A stretch of DNA of 64,000 nt, taken from positions 992,001 through 1,056,000 of the forward strand of contig CBDIDH010000001.1 in NCBI GenBank assembly GCA_965277595.1, given 5' to 3'. Of this stretch, positions 8,194-14,355 are shown piece by piece (position 1 is the first letter of the stretch; each line of letters starts with the position of its first letter). The DNA is from CBDIDH01 sp965277595. Lineage in GTDB: Bacteria > Planctomycetota > Planctomycetia > Isosphaerales > Isosphaeraceae. The notes under the pieces are model-generated. The model was not told where the DNA came from, searched no databases, and saw nothing but the letters and a program-made list of their open reading frames with translations. Position numbers and translations under genes: made by a program.

Positions 8194-11022
8194 ATGGAGA
8201 TCGAAGAAAAGGTTGATATTCTCCTGGTGGATGACCAGTCGAATAACCTGGTCGCCCTGCGCGCGGTGCTTGACGGCATGGCCCTGAACCTCGTCGAGGC
8301 TCGATCGGGCGAGGAGGCGCTCCGGCGGATTCTCGACGGCGATTTCGCGGTGATCCTCATGGATGTCCAGATGCCCGGCATGGACGGTTTCGAGGCCGCC
8401 GCCCTGATCCGCGAGCGCGATCGGTCCAGCCATACGCCGATCATCTTCCTGACCGCCTTCGAAAGTTCACAGAATCAGGTCTTCAAGGGTTACGCCCTTG
8501 GCGCCGTGGATTATCTGTCGAAGCCGATCATCGCGGCCGTGCTCCGCTCCAAGGTCGCCGTCTTCGTCGATCTCTTCCGCAAGACGATGCAGGTGAAAAC
8601 CCAGGCCCGGCAGTTGCTTGACAATCAACGCCGCGAGCACGAGCGCGGCCTTGCCGAAGAGAAACGCCTCTGGGAACTCGCCCGCCTCCGCGAGGAAACC
8701 GCCCGCGAGCGTGAAGCCGCCGAGGCCGCCGCCCTTCGCGCTGATGAACTCGCCCGGATCGTCGCCGAGCGGGTCAAGGCCGAGCAACAGTTGCGTCAGC
8801 GTGCCGCGCAACAGGCGACGGTCGCCGATCTCGGCCAGCGCGCCCTCGGCGGGACCGATCTTGACGCCCTTCTCGACGACGCCGCAAGGCAGGCCGCCCG
8901 CGAACTCGAAGTGGATTTCGTCGCCATCAACGAACTGACGCCCGAGGCCGATCGCCTCGTCCTTCGCGCCGGAGTCGGCTGGAACCTGAGCGCGATCCCC
9001 GGCCTTGATTTCTCGGCCGACGACAGCTCGCTCGAAGCCTTCACGGTGATGGCCAATCAGCCGATCGTCGTCAACGACCTCGACGCCGAGACCCGGTTCA
9101 CGGCGCCGCCGATGCTCCTCGCCCACGGCGTCGTCAGCGGCATCAGTGTCGTCATCCAGGGACGCAATCGTCCTTATGGAACGCTCGGCGTCTTCTGCCC
9201 TCGCCCCAGAATGTTCACACGAGATGACGTCCATTTTTTGCTCTCACTCTCCAACGTCCTCGCCTCCGCCATTCAGCGCCGGCGCGATGACGCCGACCTC
9301 TCCGCCGTCCGCGACGAGCTGGCCGTTCAGCTTGACGAGATGACCCGCCTTCACGGCCTGGTCTCGCGACTCACGAACACGCTGGAACTCTCCGCCGTTC
9401 TTGAGGAAGTCATCGCCGCGGTGACCGGCATGCAAGGGACTGATCGCGGCGTCCTCATGCTTCACGACCGCGACCGCGACGTCATGACGACCGCCGCCAG
9501 CGTCGGCTTCTCGCTCGATGAACTCAATAACGACAACGACAACGACAACGACGACAACGACGATTCCGCGCCGCCCGAGAACGCCATCACCGCGATCATC
9601 AGCGGCGGCCTTGTCGTGGAGAACGCCGCGTCCGACCCGGTCTTGACGCCTCATTTGAACGCCGCGCGCCGGGCCGGTTATCTCGCCGTTTGCAGCACCC
9701 CCTTGCTCACCGGGACCGGTCAGCTTGTCGGCTCGATCGCCACGTATTTCCCCCGTCCTCATCAGCCCAGTGTCCGCGAAACCCGCTTGATCGAACTCTA
9801 CGCGCGTCAGGCCGCCGCGTCGATCGACAACGCCCGGCTCTATCGGGCGATCCGCGACGCCGACCACCACAAGACCGAGTTCCTGGCGATGCTCGCCCAC
9901 GAGCTACGCAACCCCCTGGCGCCGATCCTCAACGCCCTTTATCTCCTCGGCCTGACCGAGACCGACGCCGCCACCGCCCAGCAATCGCGCGACGTCGCCG
10001 AGCAACAGGTCCGCCACCTCACCCGGCTCGTCGACGACCTGCTTGATGTCTCACGGATCAGCAACGGCAAAATTCAGTTGCGCATGGAAACTATTGACTT
10101 GATTGAAGTTGTCCGCCGCTCCGTTCAGACGGCCCGGCCGACGATTGAAGGCTCGCGACACACGCTTTCCGTCTCTCTTCCCGAAGGCTCGATTCGCCTT
10201 CTCGCCGACTCGGCCCGGATCGACCAGATTTTCGCCAACCTCCTGAACAACGCCGCCAAGTACACCGATCCCGGCGGATCGATTGACCTGACCGTCCGTC
10301 GCGAAGGCGATGAGGTTGTCGCCCAGGTCACCGATTCGGGGGTCGGCATCGCTCCCGAGCTTCTCCCTCGGGTCTTCGACCTCTTCACCCAGGCCGACCG
10401 CTCGCTCGACCGCTCTCAAGGGGGCCTCGGCATCGGCCTGACGCTTGTCCGTCGCCTCGTCGAGCTTCACGGCGGCAGTGTCTCCGCCCAGAGCGCGGGC
10501 CTTGGATGCGGCAGCGCCTTCACCGTCCGCCTGCCGATCGCCCCGGCCGAGTCTCTCGAACTCGCGCGCGATCCAATCCCCTCCCGATCGATCGATCCCG
10601 CGGCCGAAAACCGACCAAAACACGTTCTCGTCGTTGACGACAACGTCGCCGGTGCCCGGATTCTCGCCCGGGTCCTCCGCGCCAACGGCCACCGCGCCGA
10701 GGTCGCCCACGACGGCCCGACAGCACTCGACCTCGCCTCGACCGACCCGCCCGACGTCGTTCTTCTCGACATCGGCCTCCCTGGCATGGACGGCTACGAG
10801 GTCGCCCGTCGCATCCGACAGATCAATGGCATGCAAGACGCCTTTCTCGTCGCCCTGACCGGCTACGGCCGCGAAGACGACCGCCTCCAGTCTCGCGAGG
10901 CCGGTCTTGACCTCCACCTTGTCAAACCCGTTGATCCCCACGCCCTCACCACCCTCCTCTCCGACCACCAACCCCTTCCCCGCCTCATTCCCGACGCCCC
11001 CGATCGGCTCAAGAATGACTGA
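8194..11022 (+). CDS. Hybrid histidine kinase (REC-GAF-GAF-HisKA-HATPase-REC)
   Basis: A predicted cytoplasmic signalling protein of 942 residues. The ATG at 8194 opens directly on a receiver domain (EKVDILLVDDQSNNL; phospho-acceptor in LMDVQMPGMDG; lysine in YLSKP). A charged coiled coil follows at about 130-210, then two GAF-like sensor regions at about 215-350 and 375-540, HisKA with His569 in LAHELRNPLA, HATPase_c at about 660-770 (DSGVGIAP, GGLGIGLTLV), and a C-terminal receiver (VLVVDDNVAGA; LLDIGLPGMDG). A frame upstream stays open to 8002 but has no signal or domain. The gene follows the poly-HAMP kinase on the same strand with a gap of about 210 bp, so the two may form one phosphorelay; that is inference. 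Residues 445-457 are an Asn/Asp run inside the second GAF region. Confidence 0.92.
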   Translation: MEIEEKVDILLVDDQSNNLVALRAVLDGMALNLVEARSGEEALRRILDGDFAVILMDVQMPGMDGFEAAALIRERDRSSHTPIIFLTAFESSQNQVFKGYALGAVDYLSKPIIAAVLRSKVAVFVDLFRKTMQVKTQARQLLDNQRREHERGLAEEKRLWELARLREETAREREAAEAAALRADELARIVAERVKAEQQLRQRAAQQATVADLGQRALGGTDLDALLDDAARQAARELEVDFVAINELTPEADRLVLRAGVGWNLSAIPGLDFSADDSSLEAFTVMANQPIVVNDLDAETRFTAPPMLLAHGVVSGISVVIQGRNRPYGTLGVFCPRPRMFTRDDVHFLLSLSNVLASAIQRRRDDADLSAVRDELAVQLDEMTRLHGLVSRLTNTLELSAVLEEVIAAVTGMQGTDRGVLMLHDRDRDVMTTAASVGFSLDELNNDNDNDNDDNDDSAPPENAITAIISGGLVVENAASDPVLTPHLNAARRAGYLAVCSTPLLTGTGQLVGSIATYFPRPHQPSVRETRLIELYARQAAASIDNARLYRAIRDADHHKTEFLAMLAHELRNPLAPILNALYLLGLTETDAATAQQSRDVAEQQVRHLTRLVDDLLDVSRISNGKIQLRMETIDLIEVVRRSVQTARPTIEGSRHTLSVSLPEGSIRLLADSARIDQIFANLLNNAAKYTDPGGSIDLTVRREGDEVVAQVTDSGVGIAPELLPRVFDLFTQADRSLDRSQGGLGIGLTLVRRLVELHGGSVSAQSAGLGCGSAFTVRLPIAPAESLELARDPIPSRSIDPAAENRPKHVLVVDDNVAGARILARVLRANGHRAEVAHDGPTALDLASTDPPDVVLLDIGLPGMDGYEVARRIRQINGMQDAFLVALTGYGREDDRLQSREAGLDLHLVKPVDPHALTTLLSDHQPLPRLIPDAPDRLKND
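9526..9564 (+). repeat. Coding (AACGAC)n Asn-Asp run
   Basis: Thirteen consecutive codons encode only Asn or Asp, mostly alternating AAC GAC. They lie in the second GAF-like region of the hybrid kinase, probably in a surface loop between a helix (SLDEL) and the following strand (NAITAII). The 6-bp period keeps the frame when copies are gained or lost. Confidence 0.9.
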
Positions 11023-11031
11023 TGCCCTTTC

Positions 11032-11119
11032 TTTTCCCTTTTCCCTTTTCCCTTTTCCCTTTCTTTTCCCTTTTCCCTTTTCCCTTTTCCCTTTTCCCTT
11101 TTCCCTTTTCCCTTTTCCC
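11032..11119. repeat. Heptamer array (TTTTCCC)x12
   Basis: Four TTTTCCC units, a 4-nt interruption (11060-11063), then eight more units. It starts 10 bp after the stop codon of the hybrid kinase and ends about 100 bp before the next gene. One strand is pure pyrimidine and the other pure purine, so the tract could in principle form triplex DNA. It shares only the 7-bp period with the other heptamer arrays of the window. Confidence 0.95.
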
Positions 11120-11218
11120 TTTGCCCTGTCGCTTGCGACCCCCCGTCCCGCCCTGTAGCCTGATCGTAACCTCGTTTTGATCGTTTCCAGTCCCCCAAGG
11201 CCCCGGACGGACCCTCCC

Positions 11219-12241
11219 GTGTCACGACTCAACACGATTGCCGCGGTCGCCCTTGGCCTTGCCTGCGTGTCTCCGGCCCTTGCCGATGAGCCTGCTGAGG
11301 CGAAGCCGATCCGGGTCGGCATCATCGGCCTCGACACGTCGCACGTCGTCGCCTTTACCAGCCTGTTAAACGACCCGAAGGCCAAAGGGGACCTTGCCGG
11401 CGTTCGCGTCGTCGCGGCCTTTCCGGCGGGAAGCCCGGACATCGCCTCCAGTCGCGATCGCATCGAAGGATTCACCAAACAACTTCGCGACAAGTTCCAG
11501 GTTGAGATTGTTGACTCGATTGACGCCCTGCTCAGCCGGGTTGACGTCGTCATGCTGGAAAGCGTGGATGGTCGACCGCATCTCGCGCAGGTCGCGCCGG
11601 TGTTCAAGGCGAAGAAACCCGTCTTCATTGACAAGCCGCTCGCCGGCTCGCTCGCCGATGCCCTGCAAATCTTCGCGCTCGCCGAAGCCTCGGGCACTCC
11701 CTGTTTTTCCAGCTCCTCGCTTCGCTTCAGCCCCTCGATTCGCGACCTGAAGTCAAACGCCGACGTCGGCGAGATCGTCGGCTGCGACGCCTACGGCCCT
11801 TGCTCGCTGGAGGAGCATCATCCCGACCTCTTCTGGTACGGCGTTCACGGCGTTGAGTCGCTCTTCACGGTGATGGGCACCGGCTGCGTCTCGGTTTCTC
11901 GGGTACAGACCGAGGGGACCGAGCTTGCCGTCGGCACCTGGTCGGGCGGCCGGATCGGCACCTTCCGAGGCATCCGTCTTGGCAAGGCCGATTATGGCGC
12001 CCTGGCCTTTGGCACCAAGGGAATCGCCTACGGCAAGGGGTACGGCGGCTATGAACCCCTTGTTGTGGAAATCTGCAAGTTCTTCCGCACCGGCCGACCT
12101 CCTGTCGAGGCTCGCGAAACCCTGGAAATCTTCGCCTTCATGGAAGCCGCCGACGAAAGCAAGCGTCGCGGCGGTCTTCCCGTCACTCTCGAAAGCGTCC
12201 TCACCCGCGCCCGAGCGCAGGCCTCGGCCATCAGCAAATGA
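11219..12241 (+). CDS. Secreted Gfo/Idh/MocA family protein, 340 aa
   Basis: A Sec signal (LNTIAAVALGLACVSPALA, cleavage near ALADE) precedes a Rossmann-type N-terminal domain, IRVGIIGLDTSHV. Family hallmarks include VFIDKPLAGSLADAL, the equivalent of the EKP motif with Asp replacing Glu, and a C-terminal oxidoreductase-like region. The GTG at 11219 puts the signal peptide at the very N-terminus; an in-frame ATG at 11177 would add 14 residues. Gfo/Idh/MocA enzymes are NAD(P)-dependent sugar or inositol oxidoreductases, and exported members are widespread in planctomycetes. The substrate cannot be told. The preceding intergenic region is filled by a heptamer array, and the next gene is a STAS protein. 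Confidence 0.85.
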   Translation: MSRLNTIAAVALGLACVSPALADEPAEAKPIRVGIIGLDTSHVVAFTSLLNDPKAKGDLAGVRVVAAFPAGSPDIASSRDRIEGFTKQLRDKFQVEIVDSIDALLSRVDVVMLESVDGRPHLAQVAPVFKAKKPVFIDKPLAGSLADALQIFALAEASGTPCFSSSSLRFSPSIRDLKSNADVGEIVGCDAYGPCSLEEHHPDLFWYGVHGVESLFTVMGTGCVSVSRVQTEGTELAVGTWSGGRIGTFRGIRLGKADYGALAFGTKGIAYGKGYGGYEPLVVEICKFFRTGRPPVEARETLEIFAFMEAADESKRRGGLPVTLESVLTRARAQASAISK

Positions 12242-12304
12242 GTTTCCGTTCCGAATCCGCGCATGAACAATCTTCTGAGTCCAATGATTCACGACGTTTT
12301 TGAT

Positions 12305-12325
12305 CGGTCATCAGTCATCGGTCAT
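12305..12325. repeat. Short GGTCATC-type heptad array (3 units)
   Basis: Three consecutive units, CGGTCAT, CAGTCAT and CGGTCAT, between the Gfo/Idh/MocA gene and the STAS gene. This is a minimal, single-arm member of the GGTCATT heptad family found at seven other places in the window. A separate perfect hairpin follows immediately. Confidence 0.8.
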
Positions 12326-12326
12326 C

Positions 12327-12350
12327 AATATTCTGAATCACCAGAATATT
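12327..12350. other. Perfect 9-bp inverted repeat (hairpin) upstream of STAS gene
   Basis: AATATTCTG (12327-12335) and CAGAATATT (12342-12350) are exact inverted repeats around the loop AATCAC. The hairpin is AT-rich, unlike its surroundings, and lies 32 bp before the STAS start. No T-run follows, so it is not a standard terminator; it could be an operator or an mRNA leader structure. Confidence 0.6.
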
Positions 12351-12381
12351 TCCTGTCGATCATTCAACGGGAGAACGCCCC

Positions 12382-12738
12382 GTGCCCGTCAACGCCCGGT
12401 TTGAAGGCGACGTCGTCATTCTCAGCAATTTCGGGCGGCTTTTGAACGACCCTCGTCATTTCGACACCTCGCGCGAGGTCCGCGCCTTGCTCGATGCCGG
12501 TCATCGCACGTTCATTTTCGACCTCGTCGGCCTCCGCGACCTCGGCTCCGCCGGTCTCGGCCTCTTGATGACCCTCACCCGCCTGATCCGCCAGTACGAC
12601 GGCGACGCCGTCCTCGCCGACCTCGGCCCGCTCGCCGAAAAAACCCTCGAAGATATGCGAATGGATAGCGTCTGGGACGTCTTCCCCGACATCGACTCCG
12701 CCCGCACCTTCCTCGCCTCGCGCACCAACGACCGCTGA
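12382..12738 (+). CDS. STAS-domain protein (anti-sigma factor antagonist type)
   Basis: A single STAS domain of 118 residues. The pattern FIFDLVGLRDLGSAGLGLL matches the strand-loop-helix that carries the regulatory Ser in SpoIIAA/RsbV-type proteins, here the Ser in DLGSAG. The family binds anti-sigma kinases in its dephosphorylated form and releases the sigma factor. The start is GTG at 12382, with GGGAG a few bases upstream. No anti-sigma kinase or phosphatase gene is adjacent, so the partner is unknown; the two large kinases upstream are candidates only by proximity. Confidence 0.85.
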   Translation: MPVNARFEGDVVILSNFGRLLNDPRHFDTSREVRALLDAGHRTFIFDLVGLRDLGSAGLGLLMTLTRLIRQYDGDAVLADLGPLAEKTLEDMRMDSVWDVFPDIDSARTFLASRTNDR

Positions 12739-12778
12739 TCCAATCTTACAAGAACGACCGCCATGACTCTCTCCGCTT

Positions 12779-12887
12779 GAAATTTCCCAGGAGGATTGCA
12801 AAGTCCCGATGACCGAGAATTCCGCCTTTTGGTCATTGGTCATTGGTCATTGAAATGAGGGTCTTTGCAATCCTCCCGTGAAATTTC
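12779..12887 (-). repeat. Heptad hairpin element with terminal inverted repeats, inverted copy
   Basis: Outer arms are 12779-12803 and 12863-12887. Each consists of GAAATTTC, three unmatched bases, then GGAGGATTGCAAAG on the left or its exact complement on the right. Between them lie one ATGACCG-type unit, the core GAATTCCGCC and three TGGTCAT units. Read on the minus strand it has the same order as the elements at 27201-27322 and 51782-51887: arm, heptads, GGCGGAATT core, heptads, arm. It lies between the STAS gene and the GntR promoter. Confidence 0.85.
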
Positions 12888-12896
12888 CAGAGCGAC

Positions 12897-12925
12897 TTGA
12901 CATCCCCACCCCTCCCTTGAATACT
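12897..12925 (+). promoter_or_regulatory. Sigma-70-type promoter of the GntR-ABC operon
   Basis: A consensus -35 box TTGACA (12897-12902) is separated by 17 bp from AATACT (12920-12925), a 4-of-6 match to TATAAT. It points at the GntR gene starting at 12962, so the transcript would begin near 12932. It directly follows the right arm of the heptad hairpin element. Confidence 0.7.
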
Positions 12926-12945
12926 GTGTTAGTCACGTAGCACAC
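12926..12945. promoter_or_regulatory. Candidate GntR (YtrA-type) operator
   Basis: GTGT (12926-12929) and ACAC (12942-12945) are inverted outer arms; TAGT (12930) and ACTA (12944) give a second, offset symmetry. The site sits at the predicted transcription start, where an autorepressing GntR protein could bind. The palindrome is imperfect, so this is a suggestion only. Confidence 0.35.
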
Positions 12946-12961
12946 TAGGGGGCCAGCCGGG

Positions 12962-13381
12962 ATGATCCTTTTGGAACTGGAGGCGTCGGACGAGCGGCCT
13001 ATTTATGGGCAGATCGCCGACCAGGTGCGGTTCGCGGTGGCGTCGGGGGTCTTGCGGCCGGGGGAACTGGTGCCGTCGGTCCGCGAGATCGCGAAGCAGC
13101 TAGTCGTGAACCCGAACACGGTGGCCAGGGCGTATCGCGACCTTCAGGCCGAGGGTCTGCTTGAGCCGGTCCGCGGCACCGGCTTGCAGGTGGCCGAAGG
13201 CGCGCCCGAGCGTTGCCGCGAGGCCCGCCGGGACCACGTCCGCAAGCGGGTCCGCAGCGCGATCGCGGACGCCGTTCGCAGCGAGCTGGACCGCGTTGAG
13301 ATCGAGGCGATCCTCCGCGACGAATGGGAGCGATCCGCGCAGTCAAATGGCCTGGAAACAGGGAAAGGGGGCGGGGCATGA
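12962..13381 (+). CDS. GntR family transcriptional regulator, YtrA-like
   Basis: 139 residues. The N-terminal winged-helix domain (about residues 8-80) has the GntR pattern PIYGQIADQVRFAVASG, PSVREIAKQLVVNPNTVARA and YRDLQAEGLLEPVRGTG. The C-terminal part is only about 60 residues, helical and charged, lacking a large effector-binding domain; this short form is typical of the YtrA subfamily, which usually represses an adjacent ABC transporter operon. The stop codon overlaps the ATPase start (ATGA), so the two are translationally coupled. Promoter and possible operator are at 12897-12945. Confidence 0.93.
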   Translation: MILLELEASDERPIYGQIADQVRFAVASGVLRPGELVPSVREIAKQLVVNPNTVARAYRDLQAEGLLEPVRGTGLQVAEGAPERCREARRDHVRKRVRSAIADAVRSELDRVEIEAILRDEWERSAQSNGLETGKGGGA

Positions 13382-14355
13382 TGGACCTTGACTCGGCCGG
13401 CGGGCCGGCCATACGGATCGAAAACCTGACCAAACGCTACCGCGACCAGAAGGCCATCGACGGCCTCTCGCTTGAGGTTCCCCTCGGCGCTGTCTTTGGC
13501 CTGCTCGGCGAGAACGGAGCGGGCAAGACGACGACGCTCCGCACCCTTCTCGGCCTCGTCGCTCCCGATTCCGGCACCGTCCGCGTCCTTGGCCTCGACC
13601 CGGTGAAACAGGGGCTTCAGGTCCGCCGGCGCGTCGGCTACGTCCCCGAAGTCCCCGCGCTTTACGACTGGATGACCGTCAACGAGATCGGCTGGTTCGC
13701 CGCCGGTTTTCACGCCGATGCGCAGGGCGAGACCGTCGCCTACCAGACTCAATATCGACGCCTTGCCGAGGGCTTCGGCCTCCCCGGCAATCGCAAGATC
13801 AAGGCCCTTTCCAAGGGGATGCGCGCCAAGGTTTCGCTCGCCCTCGCCGTCGCCGCCGATCCGGCCTTGCTGATCCTCGACGAACCGACGTCGGGCCTTG
13901 ACGTCCTCGTCCGCCGCGAGTTTCTCGAAAGCATGGTCGACCTCGCCGGAACGGGTCAAACCGTCTTCCTTTCGAGTCATCAAATCGGCGAGGTCGAGCG
14001 CGTCGCCAGCCACGTCGCCCTCTTGCACAAAGGGAAACTCCTGCTCGCCGAGCCTCTCGACACCCTCCGCGCCCGCACCTTCCAGCTTTCCTTGACGTTC
14101 GAGAGCCGCGACCACCCAGCCTCGCCTCCCCCCGCGCTCGGCCTTGACTTGATCGACGCCGATGATGCCCCTCGCCAGGCTGTCTGGATCGTCCACGCCC
14201 GCAATCGAGCCGCCTGCGAGGCCGCTCGGTCGTTGCCGGGCGTCGAATCGCTGGAGGTTCTCACGCCGAACCTTGAGGAATTGTACATTGCTTACATGCG
14301 TTCCCGAAAGCCGTCGGCGGTCGCCGCGAACTCGGTTACAGCCTCTCTGACGTGA
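13378..14355 (+). CDS. ABC transporter ATP-binding protein
   Basis: 325 residues from the ATG at 13378, which overlaps the GntR stop by 4 bp; a second ATG follows directly. Walker A is GENGAGKTTT (from residue 44), the signature loop is LSKGMRAK, Walker B is LLILDEPTSGLD and the H-loop lies in FLSSHQIGE. This is the CcmA/YtrB-like class that pairs with ABC-2 type permeases. The region after about residue 215 is a variable C-terminal extension. The stop overlaps the permease start by 4 bp (GTGA). With a YtrA-like repressor it probably forms an efflux or stress-response transporter; the substrate is unknown. Confidence 0.93.
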   Translation: MMDLDSAGGPAIRIENLTKRYRDQKAIDGLSLEVPLGAVFGLLGENGAGKTTTLRTLLGLVAPDSGTVRVLGLDPVKQGLQVRRRVGYVPEVPALYDWMTVNEIGWFAAGFHADAQGETVAYQTQYRRLAEGFGLPGNRKIKALSKGMRAKVSLALAVAADPALLILDEPTSGLDVLVRREFLESMVDLAGTGQTVFLSSHQIGEVERVASHVALLHKGKLLLAEPLDTLRARTFQLSLTFESRDHPASPPPALGLDLIDADDAPRQAVWIVHARNRAACEAARSLPGVESLEVLTPNLEELYIAYMRSRKPSAVAANSVTASLT

